Assembly: GCF_900162615.1 (NCBI RefSeq)
Contig: NZ_FUFN01000009.1
Location: 406,452 to 470,451, forward strand
Direction: 5' to 3'
DNA length: 64,000 nt
Source: Virgibacillus proomii
GTDB taxonomy: Bacteria > Bacillota > Bacilli > Bacillales > Amphibacillaceae
Below, piece by piece: positions 18,140 to 27,428 of this stretch. How positions within the stretch are numbered: position 1 is the first letter of the stretch; each line of letters begins with the position of its first letter. The translations under genes were made by a program, and so were the position numbers. Below the pieces are notes generated by a model. It searched no databases, had not been told where the DNA came from, and was given only the letters and a program-made list of their open reading frames with translations.

Positions 18140-18402
18140 TATTGAAAAATCTATTTGGAAAAATATATAATAAAGTCATTGTCTACTCCATGTTCTAATG
18201 CCCATTTATCATGTGTTTCTGCCACCTCAGCAGCAGGTTTTCCCATACAATGCTCAGGAGACATCACTGCTTTTTTATTTTTAATTCAAACCCTAATTCT
18301 GCTAACTCAGCAGCAACGATGGAAGCTGTTCGCATCTCTAAAAACCCTGTTTCTGGATACTGATAAATCTCTTCTCCAATGAAGTAGTTTTTCTCCTAAC
18401 AT
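18140..18402 (-). pseudogene. N-terminal remnant of an AbgA-type M20 peptidase
   Basis: Starts at ATG 18402 behind AAGGAGTG and reads MLGEKLLHWRRDLS; after a frame change come QYPETGFLEMRTASIVAAE and, after a second shift, AVMSPEHCMGKPAAEVAETH. This matches the beginning of p-aminobenzoyl-glutamate hydrolase subunit A (WRRDxHQYPExGFxExRTAS...). About 85 of some 430 residues remain, ending at TAG. It lies directly downstream of the abgT transporter, as in abg operons. Confidence 0.8.
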
Positions 18403-18474
18403 CTCTTTATCACTCCTTCTTCTCAAAAAATACTGGTGGAAGATAACATCCTCCTCCAGCTTTAATCTTAATTT

Positions 18475-19986
18475 TTATAAAAATGGGGTGACACCAGGAC
18501 CAAACGGTATGCCTGCATAATAGAAAATTAAAATTAAGATAATCCATGTAAATAAAAATGCAGCGGAGTAAGGTATCATAAGTGAAATAAATGTACCAAC
18601 ACCGGCCTTTTTATCGTATTTTTGCATAAACGCTAAAATAATGACCATATATGGCATTAATGGTGTGACAATATTCGTAGACGAGTCTGCAATACGGTAT
18701 GCTGCTTGTGTAAACGCAGGGCTGTAACCTAGTTGCATAAACATTGGAATAAATACCGGAGCCTCCAATGCCCATTTAGCTGATCCAGACGTGATTAGGA
18801 AATTTAATGTAGCGGTAAAAAGAATATAACCAATGATCAACCAAATGCCGGTAAAGTTTATTTCTTTTAAAATTTCTGCACCATTTACGGCAACCCATGT
18901 ACCAATATTTGACCAATTAAAATAACTGATAAACTGTGCAATCGCAAAGATTAATACTATATACCCTGCCATATCTTTCATCGATTCCGCCATGTACTTG
19001 CTAATATCTTTGCTAGATTTAATTTTTCCAACTGTAATGCCGTAAGTAACTCCGATAATAATGAAGAAAAATAAAATTAGTGGTACAATACCATCTAAAA
19101 ATGGCGATGGGGCTAGTCCGCCATCTTCATTTCTCAATGGACTGTTTGGAATAAATATAGCTGTTACTATCATTGCTATATACATAACTCCTGCAATTAA
19201 TGCAAGAATAAATGCCTTTTTTGCTTTCGGATGATCTTCCTCATCTACGTTGTCAACGACTCCTCCTTTATACGTACCTAGTCTTGGTTCAATAAGCTTA
19301 TCTGTAATAAGTCCGCCTACAATCGTAATTACAAATACAGAAACAATATTAAAATACCAGTTATCAATTGGCGTCACAACAATAGAATCATCTATAATTG
19401 CAGCTGCTTCCGTCGAAATTCCAGCTAATATTGCATCTGTTCCGGCAATAAATAAATTAGCCGTAAATCCTGCTCCTGTTGCCGCATAACCGGCTACTAA
19501 TCCAGCAAGTGGATGACGTTCGATTTTATAAAAAACCATCGCTGCTAACGGTGGAATTAAAACCATTGCAGCATCAGAAGCAAGGTTACCTAAAATTCCG
19601 ACAAACACAACAGTATACGTAACAAGCGCTGGTGGCGATTTTAAAATTGTTTTTCTAATTGCATAATCTAATAAACCTACTTTTTCAGCTAAGCCAATCC
19701 CAAGCATCATAGCAAGGACTAATCCTAACGGAGCAAAACCTGTAAAGTTCTCTAGCATGGAGGTCAATATAAATTGAATTCCTTCTCCAGATGCTAAATT
19801 CTTGATTGGAAGTTCTTCTCCAGAACCTGGATGGATTACAGAGGCATTAAACATACTAAAGATGGAGGATGCGATGATAACAATAATTGCTAAAGCAATA
19901 AATAAGATAAATGGATCGGGAAGTTTATTACCTACCCTCTCAATACCGTTAAGAAACTTTTGAAACAGGTTTTTCTTTTCTTTCAT
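18475..19986 (-). CDS. abgT: AbgT-family transporter (p-aminobenzoyl-glutamate type)
   Basis: 503 residues with about eleven to thirteen hydrophobic helices and a short cytoplasmic N-terminus, the size and style of AbgT. Family segments include LPDPFILFIALAI near the start, FTANLFIAGTDAILAGIST in the middle and the C-terminal IADSSTNIVTPLMPY signature. Family members import p-aminobenzoyl-glutamate, a folate breakdown product, or export sulfonamide-like drugs. Start ATG with AAGAGGGAATGTT. Fragments resembling AbgB and AbgA peptidases lie directly up- and downstream, so the original abgB-abgT-abgA unit has lost both enzyme genes while the transporter stays open. Confidence 0.85.
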   Translation of the reverse strand: MKEKKNLFQKFLNGIERVGNKLPDPFILFIALAIIVIIASSIFSMFNASVIHPGSGEELPIKNLASGEGIQFILTSMLENFTGFAPLGLVLAMMLGIGLAEKVGLLDYAIRKTILKSPPALVTYTVVFVGILGNLASDAAMVLIPPLAAMVFYKIERHPLAGLVAGYAATGAGFTANLFIAGTDAILAGISTEAAAIIDDSIVVTPIDNWYFNIVSVFVITIVGGLITDKLIEPRLGTYKGGVVDNVDEEDHPKAKKAFILALIAGVMYIAMIVTAIFIPNSPLRNEDGGLAPSPFLDGIVPLILFFFIIIGVTYGITVGKIKSSKDISKYMAESMKDMAGYIVLIFAIAQFISYFNWSNIGTWVAVNGAEILKEINFTGIWLIIGYILFTATLNFLITSGSAKWALEAPVFIPMFMQLGYSPAFTQAAYRIADSSTNIVTPLMPYMVIILAFMQKYDKKAGVGTFISLMIPYSAAFLFTWIILILIFYYAGIPFGPGVTPFL

Positions 19987-20030
19987 AACATTCCCTCTTT
20001 CTAGATGTTAGATTATTCCGTAAATTCTGA

Positions 20031-20130
20031 TTATATTTTCAAGACTGTTGGCTCCACTTCATTAGGAATTGGACATTTATATGGATTACATTTCGTAAAC
20101 AGTTCAAATTCCTGTTTAACCTTGGAGTGC
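20031..20130 (-). pseudogene. C-terminal remnant resembling an AbgB-type M20 peptidase
   Basis: The minus strand reads KVKQEFELFTKCNPYKCPIP followed by NEVEP and a TAA stop (20031-20033), similar to the terminal segment of AbgB-type M20 peptidases. Only about 30-40 residues are readable. Position upstream of abgT on the same strand supports the reading. Confidence 0.45.
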
Positions 20131-20800
20131 TCATAGATGAACTTGCTAACTCATTGGAAAGCTGGTTCTGCTGTAATTAACTTTTAATGAATTTTTTCAC
20201 TAAAGCTACATCCTCTACTCTTACTAATTTTCCTTTATATTACATAGTTAACTATGGTTGTGTCAACAATTATTTGTTACTTTTATTAATAGATTTTAGC
20301 GAAGAAATCAATCGAGACTTAATGAATAGAATGAGCAATTATAATCATTCAGTGTTTTTTCTCCTTGTAATGGAACAAAGTGCTCATTTAGACGACCGTA
20401 CAACAACGAGATGCGACTTTCATTAGAAGGTATTCTTTGCTGAAGTGAACAAGGGTTAAAAACTCGAGCATCCTTGAAAAACCGCGATGCTTATTCAGGA
20501 AGTCTTACTTGTCCTGTGGCTCAAACAAAACCGTTTTCTTATAAAATTCGTAAAATATAAGCTGGTTTTTTTAAATGAGAGAAATACGGCTTTTTACATT
20601 CGATATAAAGAAAACATGCTTCTAACACAGGGGTATGGCGAGCGGCTAGTTGGCATTCCTTTAGATTCGAGCTGATATTGACGATATCGTAGGAAGAAAA
20701 GCGACGTTTGCTTAAGCTTGAGCGCTTTAAGCTGAACGAAGCTTTTTTTAAAAAAAGAATTATTCACAATGAAATAATTTTATATCTCTTCAAACAATTA
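20131..20800. repeat. Intergenic region with repeat A and repeat C
   Basis: Repeat A lies at about 20468-20520 (CTTGAAAAACCGCGATGC, then GTCTTACTTGTCC). Repeat C lies at about 20650-20745 (GGCATTCCTTTAGATTCGAG, then ATCGTAGGAAGAAAAGCGAC), paralogous to 10795-10895. Bases 20131-20460 hold no recognisable gene; the open frame there is AT-rich and without a ribosome binding site. Confidence 0.5.
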
Positions 20801-20840
20801 AAAAAACCTGTCACCAAAAGTGCTATATTTTTGGTGACAG
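20801..20840 (-). terminator. Rho-independent terminator of the rbs operon
   Basis: CTGTCACCAAAA (20808-20819) pairs perfectly with TTTTGGTGACAG (20829-20840); read leftward it is followed by seven T residues. It stands just after the rbsB stop codon. Confidence 0.9.
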
Positions 20841-20848
20841 ACCCTTCA

Positions 20849-21784
20849 TTATTTAGTAATTAATTTCAATTCAACAGGGATAAATTCTTCTACTTCTTCA
20901 CCTTTGACAATCTTTCCTGCTGCTTCTACACCACGTTGACCAATAATTTCGGGTTGTTGCGCTATCGTAGCAGCCATTCTTCCGTCTTCAACAGCTTTAA
21001 CTGCATCCTCTGTTGCATCAAAGCCTACAACAATTACATCTTCTAGCTTGTTTTGTGATTCCAACGCTTCGATTGCGCCTAATGCCATTTCATCATTATG
21101 CGCAAATAATGCAACAAAATCATTTTTGCCTTGTATGATATTTTCCATGACAGATAAACCTTTTGTTCGGTCAAAATCAGCTGTCTGCTTAGCAACAACT
21201 TCCATTTCATCCAATTTATCAATAATATTATGGAATCCTTCTCCTCTTTCTCTGGCAGCTGACGACCCAGATATACCTTCTAATTCTACAATATTACCTT
21301 TTTCCCCTAGCTGTTCTGCAATAAATTCTCCAGCCATTTCCCCACCAGCGATATTATCAGAAGCTATATGCGTTACAACCTCCCCGCCATCTGAGCTCCT
21401 GTCTACTGTAATAACTGGTACGTCTGCTTTATTTGCTGATTCAACCGCTGTAACAACTGCCTCTGAATCTACAGGGTTTACAAGCAATATATCAATATCC
21501 TGCTGTAACAAATCTTCAATATCACTTAATTGGGTAGATGGATCATTTTGAGCATCTGCGGTAACCAGTTCATATCCCGCTTCCTTGGCTGCATTTTCTG
21601 CTCCATCACGTAGCGTAACAAAAAACGGGTTGTTTAATGTAGAAATAGATAAACCAATTTTTACGCTATCCTTATCTTCCCCGTCTTTCTTCCCTTCTGC
21701 ATCTTTAGGACCCTCTGTGGAGCAAGCCCCTAAAACGATTAACATAGCAGCAGCAATCAGCAACCCTTTCAACCATTTCATCAT
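20849..21784 (-). CDS. rbsB: D-ribose ABC transporter substrate-binding lipoprotein
   Basis: 311 residues, periplasmic-binding-protein type I fold. Lipoprotein signal with lipobox LGAC (Cys about 20) and an acidic/Lys linker. Ribose-binding style segments: LSISTLNNPFFVTLRDGAE, TADAQNDPSTQLSDIEDL, VDRSSDGGEVVTHIASDN and GFDATEDAVKAVEDGRMAAT. It captures ribose outside the cell and passes it to RbsC/RbsA. It is the last gene of rbsRKDACB, separated from rbsC by a 195-bp gap holding small hairpins, which may let it be expressed more strongly than the membrane parts. Confidence 0.92.
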   Translation of the reverse strand: MMKWLKGLLIAAAMLIVLGACSTEGPKDAEGKKDGEDKDSVKIGLSISTLNNPFFVTLRDGAENAAKEAGYELVTADAQNDPSTQLSDIEDLLQQDIDILLVNPVDSEAVVTAVESANKADVPVITVDRSSDGGEVVTHIASDNIAGGEMAGEFIAEQLGEKGNIVELEGISGSSAARERGEGFHNIIDKLDEMEVVAKQTADFDRTKGLSVMENIIQGKNDFVALFAHNDEMALGAIEALESQNKLEDVIVVGFDATEDAVKAVEDGRMAATIAQQPEIIGQRGVEAAGKIVKGEEVEEFIPVELKLITK

Positions 21785-21979
21785 TAAAAATTACCTCCTA
21801 TTTATTTTTTGGAACGATACATGAAATCGTATCGAAATTCCTATAAGAAGATGTTCAAAACATCTGGTGAAAATGCTACAGAATTTCTTGGTTCTGGCGA
21901 TTTATGATCTAAGATCTACAAACTTCTCCCTCTTGTTGTCTCATTCCTTTTTGCCTTGTTTTGAACAAACACTTTTAAA
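21785..21979 (-). other. rbsC-rbsB intercistronic region with a small hairpin
   Basis: AGATGT (about 21847-21852) pairs with ACATCT, and CCAGA/TTCTG-type complementarity is present nearby on the minus strand. Such stem-loops between permease and binding-protein genes often shield mRNA ends, but no function is shown here. Confidence 0.35.
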
Positions 21980-22915
21980 TTATTTCGAATTTCTATCTAA
22001 GAGTACTGCTAGTAAAATCACGCCACCTTTAACAATTTGTTGGTAAAATGAGGAGACATTTAATAAATTTAGACCGTTATCAATGACGCCGATAATTAAC
22101 GCTCCGATAAGCGTACCTACAATCCTTCCCTTGCCACCCGAGAGACTTGTACCGCCAATGACAACTGCAGCAATAGCATCTAACTCGTACATCGTTCCAG
22201 CTGTTGGTTGTGCGGAATCCAGCCGACTTGTAATAATAATACCTGCCAATACGGATAGCATACCTGTTAAAGAATAAACCCAAATCTTTACCCGCTCTGC
22301 TTTTATACCGGATAAGATCGAAGCTTCTTCATTGCCACCAATAGCGTACACTTGCCGACCAAATACCGTGTTCCTTAGAACGAAAAATAAAATAGCAAAC
22401 ACGATAATCATTAAAATCGCTGGAAACGGAATTCCAAATACATAGCCTCGACCAATCATTTCAAACATAAAACTATCAGATAAACCGGTAATTGGCTTCC
22501 CATCTGTATAAACAAGTGTTGCTCCACGAAAAATAGTCATCGTTGCTAATGTCGCAATAAAAGGTGCTACCTTTCCTTTGGTAATAATCAGTCCATTTAC
22601 AGCACCAAGAACTAAACCGATAAAAAGACCAATAAGTACTGCTAGTAATGGGTCTATTCCATTTACTAACATTCCAGCTGTAAGTGCACTTCCCAAAGCT
22701 AAAATAGATCCCACTGAAAGATCGATACCTGCTGTTAAAATAACAAATGTCATTCCAAAAGCAATCAATGCATTCACAGAAACTTGCCTCAATAAATTAA
22801 AGAGATTATTTAACGTAAAAAAGTTCTCACTCATCACTCCTAAAACAGCAGTAATAAGTATTAAACCAAGCAGAGGTCCCAGCTTTGCTATATTTATTCC
22901 GTTGAACCTCTTCAT
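21980..22915 (-). CDS. rbsC: Ribose ABC transporter permease
   Basis: 311 residues, eight to ten membrane helices, BPD_transp_2 family. The ATPase-contacting stretch GGNEEASILSGIKAERVKIW and the family segment AIAAVVIGGTSLSGGKGRIVGT are present. Forms the membrane channel with RbsA. ATG start behind GGGAGGAGGTC; its start overlaps the rbsA stop by 4 bp, indicating translational coupling. Confidence 0.93.
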   Translation of the reverse strand: MKRFNGINIAKLGPLLGLILITAVLGVMSENFFTLNNLFNLLRQVSVNALIAFGMTFVILTAGIDLSVGSILALGSALTAGMLVNGIDPLLAVLIGLFIGLVLGAVNGLIITKGKVAPFIATLATMTIFRGATLVYTDGKPITGLSDSFMFEMIGRGYVFGIPFPAILMIIVFAILFFVLRNTVFGRQVYAIGGNEEASILSGIKAERVKIWVYSLTGMLSVLAGIIITSRLDSAQPTAGTMYELDAIAAVVIGGTSLSGGKGRIVGTLIGALIIGVIDNGLNLLNVSSFYQQIVKGGVILLAVLLDRNSK

Positions 22916-24417
22916 GTTTGACCTCCTCCCGTAGCTGCCATCATAATCTTTTCCTGATCCGCCTCTGTTCGATCAAAAAAAGCAGTTATCTTTCCTTCAT
23001 GCATGACCATAACTCTATCGCTGACCCCTAGCACTTCTGGTAATTCGGAAGAAACCATAATAATCGCTACACCATTTTTACTAAGTTCATTAATGATGGT
23101 ATAAATTTCTTTTTTAGCTCCGATATCCACTCCTCTAGTTGGCTCATCTAAAATGAGTATTTTGGGACGAATACCTAACCACTTTGCTAAAACTACTTTT
23201 TGTTGATTACCGCCACTTAACGACTTTACTATCTGTTCTTCACTTGTCGCTCTTACTTTTAATTTTTCCATTAATCTTTTAACCAGATCTCTTTCTTTCC
23301 TTTTATAAATAACCCCCTTCTTTGATAACGTCTTCAAGTTCGTTAAAGCAATATTTTCTTTAATCGAAGCATCAATTACTAAACCTTTTGATTTACGATC
23401 TTCCGTGATAAAACCAATGCCCGCCTTTACAGCATCATTTGGGTGTTTAATATCAACTTTTTTTCCATTAATATAGATCGTTCCTTTCGTTAATTTTCGA
23501 AACCCAAATATAGCTTCCATTAATTCTGATCGTCCTGCTCCCATGAGACCAGCAACACCTAAGATTTCACCTTGTTTCACGAAAAAACTAACATCGTTAA
23601 CGATGTTATCGCACGCTAATGCTTTTGCTTCAAAGACGGTATCTCCTATACTATTTGATCTAGTTGGGTATCGCTCACCGATCTCCCTGCCAACCATCAT
23701 TTTCACAATCGCTTGAAATGATGTATCTGCTATTTTTTCTGTTCCGATGTACTCACCATCCCGAAGCACTGTTATACGATCACATATTTCAAAAATCTCC
23801 TCCATGCGATGAGAAATATAAATAATACTGACACCTTCGGCTTTTAGCTTTTTAATTACATTAAAAAACCTCTCAATCTCTCGGTCTGTTAATGCTGCAG
23901 TAGGCTCGTCCATTACAAGCAGCTCCGCATTTGTTGCTAAAGTACGAGCGATTTCAATCATTTGTTGTTGCCCAACAGATAAATTGCCAGCTATATCTTC
24001 TGGAGAAATAGACTCTACTCCCAATTTAGCTAAACTCTCTTTTGTTCTTTGTTTCATTTCTTGCTTATTTAGAATTCCAGTTTTTCCATAAGTTATTTCT
24101 TTTCCTAAAAACATATTTTCCATTACGCTTAACTGGGGGATAATATTTAATTCCTGATGGATCATACTAATTCCTTTTTCTTCAGCTTCCTTTGGATTAG
24201 TAAACGTTATCTTTTCTCCTTCTAAAAAAATTTCACCTTCATCTTTTTGGTAAATTCCTGTTAAAATCTTTACTAATGTTGACTTTCCTGCTCCATTTTC
24301 TCCCATTAAGGCGTGAATTTCTCCACGTTTTATTCTAAAATCGACCTGTCGTAATACTTGATTGCCAGAAAAAGATTTGCTGATATCCTTCATGACAATA
24401 AACGATTTATCAGTCAT
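22912..24417 (-). CDS. rbsA: Ribose ABC transporter ATPase, two fused nucleotide-binding domains
   Basis: 501 residues, typical of sugar importers with tandem ATPase domains. Domain 1 has Walker A GENGAGKST (about 38-46), signature LSVGQQQMIEIAR and Walker B LLVMDEPTAALT. Domain 2 has a degenerate P-loop GLMGAGRSEL, signature LSGGNQQKVVLAKWL and LILDEPTRGVD. This asymmetry is normal for RbsA. Follows rbsD by 16 bp and overlaps rbsC. ATG with AAAGGGGTGAG upstream. Confidence 0.94.
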   Translation of the reverse strand: MTDKSFIVMKDISKSFSGNQVLRQVDFRIKRGEIHALMGENGAGKSTLVKILTGIYQKDEGEIFLEGEKITFTNPKEAEEKGISMIHQELNIIPQLSVMENMFLGKEITYGKTGILNKQEMKQRTKESLAKLGVESISPEDIAGNLSVGQQQMIEIARTLATNAELLVMDEPTAALTDREIERFFNVIKKLKAEGVSIIYISHRMEEIFEICDRITVLRDGEYIGTEKIADTSFQAIVKMMVGREIGERYPTRSNSIGDTVFEAKALACDNIVNDVSFFVKQGEILGVAGLMGAGRSELMEAIFGFRKLTKGTIYINGKKVDIKHPNDAVKAGIGFITEDRKSKGLVIDASIKENIALTNLKTLSKKGVIYKRKERDLVKRLMEKLKVRATSEEQIVKSLSGGNQQKVVLAKWLGIRPKILILDEPTRGVDIGAKKEIYTIINELSKNGVAIIMVSSELPEVLGVSDRVMVMHEGKITAFFDRTEADQEKIMMAATGGGQT

Positions 24418-24433
24418 ATTCTCACCCCTTTCG

Positions 24434-24829
24434 TCAGAAAATCACACCAGCTTGCAATATAACATTTGCATAAGGTGTTGCCTCTCCTGTTCGAATAACT
24501 GCTTTTGTGTTCTTAATACAAGCTTTAAGTTCGTCATGTGACATATAATCCATTTCAATATCCGAATAGGTAGTTATTATTTCATCATGTAAATTAAGAT
24601 TATTCGTTTTCATTTCCGTTGCCATTGTAATTTTTTCTACAACTATATGCTCCATCAGCTCTTCCAACACTTTCCATAGCGGTGGCTCTCCGAGATGAAG
24701 GGAAACATCAATACATATGGTATCGTCAGGGATAGGTAAACCGCAATCTGCAATAATTATTGTATCTGTATGCCCTAGTTTGGATAGTACAATTGATATA
24801 TATCGATTCAAAATACCTGTCTTCTTCAA
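24434..24829 (-). CDS. rbsD: D-ribose pyranase
   Basis: 131 residues, standard length. Interconverts pyranose and furanose forms of ribose so that ribokinase can use it. Catalytic His20 in LSKLGHTD, Asp28 in IIADCGLPIP, and the closing AVIRTGEATPYANVIL characteristic of RbsD are all present. Lies 8 bp after rbsK and 16 bp before rbsA. Confidence 0.93.
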   Translation of the reverse strand: MKKTGILNRYISIVLSKLGHTDTIIIADCGLPIPDDTICIDVSLHLGEPPLWKVLEELMEHIVVEKITMATEMKTNNLNLHDEIITTYSDIEMDYMSHDELKACIKNTKAVIRTGEATPYANVILQAGVIF

Positions 24830-24837
24830 TGTTAACC

Positions 24838-25722
24838 TTACCTTTCCTGAATGAATTTCTCTACCATTTCTTTCGTTGGCATTCCCTCTTGGGCTCCTAC
24901 TTTCGTAATCGACAGAGCTGCAGCAGCATTCGCATATTCTACAGCCTCAGCGATAGAAAGACCTTTCGCCAGACAAGTTACAAATGCTCCATTAAATGTA
25001 TCCCCAGCTCCAGTTGTATCCTTTACATCTACGTTAAAGCTTTCAACATGCTGTTTTTTACCATTTTCTATAAAAGACACCCCTTCTTTTCCGAGGGTTA
25101 TAATCATTTTTTCTTCTATGGATGTATATAAAGGATCGTTGCTCATTGCCTTAGCTTCTAGTTCATTTGGGGTAAAATATGTAGTGTATTCTAAAAGTTT
25201 AGCTGGAAGCTGTTGAAATGGAGCAGGGTTAACGACGACAGGAATATCATATTGTTTTGCTTTTTTCACCGTATAAAGCACTGTTTCTAACGGAATTTCT
25301 AATTGTAATAAGATAATGTGACTCTGACGAATAATCAAATCATGTTTATCGATTACGGCTGGTACTATAGCTGAATTGGCACCGGGGGCAACAATAATGC
25401 GGTTATCTTTATCTGATAAAATAATATTTGCAACACCTGTTGGTAATAGTTGATCATTGATGACACCATTTATATTTATCCCTTCTTTTTGGAGTCGACT
25501 CATCAATGTTTTTCCAAATGGATCATTACCAACAGCACCAATTAAACGGACATCTGCTCCAAGACGAGCTGCTGCAACAGCTTGGTTTGCTCCTTTTCCG
25601 CCTGGATAAGTTGCAAAGGATTCTCCAAGCACCGTTTCCCCTTGTTGTGGCATTTTTGCTGTTTCGATGACTAAATCCATATTAATACTACCTACTACAC
25701 AAACTTTTGGTTGATTGTTCAT
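24838..25722 (-). CDS. rbsK: Ribokinase
   Basis: 294 residues, PfkB family. Phosphorylates ribose to ribose 5-phosphate for the pentose phosphate pathway. N-terminal GSINMDLVI and GGKGANQAVAAARLG, and the C-terminal PfkB signature DTTGAGDTFNGAF with catalytic Asp, are present. I choose ATG 25722, which has AAGGGAGTAACAGC before it; the ATG at 25740 overlaps the rbsR stop and would make the ribosome site part of the coding region. Confidence 0.94.
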   Translation of the reverse strand: MNNQPKVCVVGSINMDLVIETAKMPQQGETVLGESFATYPGGKGANQAVAAARLGADVRLIGAVGNDPFGKTLMSRLQKEGININGVINDQLLPTGVANIILSDKDNRIIVAPGANSAIVPAVIDKHDLIIRQSHIILLQLEIPLETVLYTVKKAKQYDIPVVVNPAPFQQLPAKLLEYTTYFTPNELEAKAMSNDPLYTSIEEKMIITLGKEGVSFIENGKKQHVESFNVDVKDTTGAGDTFNGAFVTCLAKGLSIAEAVEYANAAAALSITKVGAQEGMPTKEMVEKFIQER

Positions 25723-25736
25723 TGCTGTTACTCCCT

Positions 25737-26714
25737 TCATTTTGTCGAATCGCGTTTAATTAGTGTAACATCCCATTCTTCTTGAATAATGTCGTGATTT
25801 GGATTATTAATATGATCTAATAGTATTTGTGCTGCTCGAACACCAAGCTTATAAATCGGTTGCTGCATGGTAGTTAAGGTTGGAGTGGTTGTTTCCCCTA
25901 TGGATATACCATCAAAACCAATAATTGATAATTCTTCAGGTACTTTGATTTTTAAAGATTTTGTTGCTTTCAAAACCCCTACCGCCATTAAATCATTTCC
26001 AACAAAAATTCCATCAATTTCCGGATGTTGTGTTAGCATCTCCCTCGTAATTTCAAATGATTGTTGAAAGCGATAATCGCCAGATACGACGTAACTGGAT
26101 AAAAACCAGCTTTCATGTTTAACGACATCAAGGTAGCCTTTTAAACGATCCATTGAGTTGCTGGCAGACTGGGGACCACAAATATGCGCAATTCGTTTGC
26201 ATCCAATGGATTTTAAGTAGCGAGTTGCAATTTCAGCACCTTTCCGGTTATTTACAGTTACGGATGAAACTTCTGAACTAAACTTACGGTCAAGTGAAAT
26301 TATAGGAACCGAAATATTCTTTATATCTTCTTGAGAAATCGTACTTGACACCATAATTAGTCCATCTACAGACTTTTGCTGTAAACCATTTAAATAAGTG
26401 ATTTCTTTATCGAGGTTATCATCTGTATTGCAAAGTACAAATGTGTAGTTATGCTTATTCGTTACATCTTCCACTGCCCGAGCAAGCTCTGGAAAAAAAG
26501 GATTTTTAATATCGGGAACAAATAAAGCAATCATCTTAGAGCGTCCTTTAAAAAGACTTCTTGCAACATCATTCGGTCGATAGTTTAGCTGCTTAATAGC
26601 ATCATTGACTCGCTTTCTTGTTTCGTTGTTTACATAACCTTGATTATTTAAAACTCTGGAAACTGTTGCGGTTGACACATTAGCTAATTTCGCCACATCC
26701 CTAATCGTTGCCAT
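25737..26714 (-). CDS. rbsR: LacI-family repressor of the ribose operon
   Basis: 325 residues. N-terminal helix-turn-helix MATIRDVAKLANVSTATVSR with hinge helix, then a periplasmic-binding-like sensor domain (about 60-325) containing FVPDIKNPFFPELARAVED and FDGISIGETTTPTLTTM. It should repress rbs until ribose is present and sits first in its own operon. ATG 26714 is set by AAAGGAGGAAGATCA; the upstream ATG 26732 precedes that site. Confidence 0.93.
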   Translation of the reverse strand: MATIRDVAKLANVSTATVSRVLNNQGYVNNETRKRVNDAIKQLNYRPNDVARSLFKGRSKMIALFVPDIKNPFFPELARAVEDVTNKHNYTFVLCNTDDNLDKEITYLNGLQQKSVDGLIMVSSTISQEDIKNISVPIISLDRKFSSEVSSVTVNNRKGAEIATRYLKSIGCKRIAHICGPQSASNSMDRLKGYLDVVKHESWFLSSYVVSGDYRFQQSFEITREMLTQHPEIDGIFVGNDLMAVGVLKATKSLKIKVPEELSIIGFDGISIGETTTPTLTTMQQPIYKLGVRAAQILLDHINNPNHDIIQEEWDVTLIKRDSTK

Positions 26715-26741
26715 TGATCTTCCTCCTTTCATTACCCCCTA

Positions 26742-26755
26742 TGCAATCGTTTACA
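26742..26755 (-). promoter_or_regulatory. cre-like / RbsR operator before rbsR
   Basis: Minus strand TGTAAACGATTGCA agrees closely with the LacI/CcpA-family site TGWAARCGYTWNCA (one mismatch). It is 28 bp before the rbsR start, so it may bind CcpA, RbsR or both. Confidence 0.65.
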
Positions 26756-27002
26756 CAAAGATTGAAATTTCAAATACCACTCCCTTAGATCCTATCTTTT
26801 TAAAAAATAATCAAAAAATAGTATAGGCAACTATGAAACCCGTTACATACAATTGTAAAGAATTGTATAAAATTGTCAATAGTTATTTTTTAAAAAATCT
26901 GTCATTTTTTCAACAACCTATGGTTTTCCAGTAAATTTGTGCTGTTTTATGTATATTAATGGGTTACGAGCAAAAAATATAAAGAAAAAAGGCGGTATAG
27001 AT

Positions 27003-27218
27003 ATGTGGTTATTAGTAGGTGCTGTAGGATTCATAAGTTTAGTCGCATTATTTTTTACGATTAAAGTGGGTAAGGAAGTGGAAACTCAAGAAGATACGCA
27101 TGATCCGGATACTAGAGCTACAAGGAATTATCCAATCTTACTCAATCCAGTATTTATCGCATATATTATTGGTTTTGGCGGAATATTTATTCTCATTGCT
27201 TATTTTGCATTAAGGTAA
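27003..27218 (+). CDS. Small two-helix membrane protein, function unknown
   Basis: 71 residues. Helix 1 spans about residues 2-20 (WLLVGAVGFISLVALFFTI), a charged loop with EVETQEDTHDPDTR follows, and helix 2 spans about 49-69. ATG 27003 is preferred because AAAAAAGGCGG lies ahead of it and the hydrophobic helix begins there; the ORF opens upstream at 26937 without a ribosome site. No family recognised and no operon partner. Confidence 0.6.
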   Translation: MWLLVGAVGFISLVALFFTIKVGKEVETQEDTHDPDTRATRNYPILLNPVFIAYIIGFGGIFILIAYFALR

Positions 27219-27387
27219 ATGCTAAGCAAAATTTTTCCGGCTAACATAAAGTAGGTACCAAGGCTTTTAACATTAATAATCTAATTATTGATTTTATTAA
27301 AATCACGCTATCAACAGGCTATATGGTATGCTATTAACGTTTGAGATAAAGATTAGGAAATTGCCATCGTCTAGAACGTATTCAAAA

Positions 27388-27418
27388 AGAACCGAGTACA
27401 TAAGCAGTACTCGGTTCT
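27388..27418 (-). terminator. Terminator of the oligopeptide-binding protein gene
   Basis: AGAACCGAGTAC (27388-27399) pairs perfectly with GTACTCGGTTCT (27407-27418), followed leftward by a short T-run. Confidence 0.88.
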
Positions 27419-27428
27419 GATAAAGGAA

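Noticed and set aside
19250..19489. Plus-strand open frame opposite abgT
   Set aside because: Shadow of the transporter gene; low-complexity Ser/Thr/Val composition typical of antisense frames.
20187..20426. 79-codon plus-strand open frame
   Set aside because: AT-rich, no ribosome binding site and no recognisable motif; probably chance.
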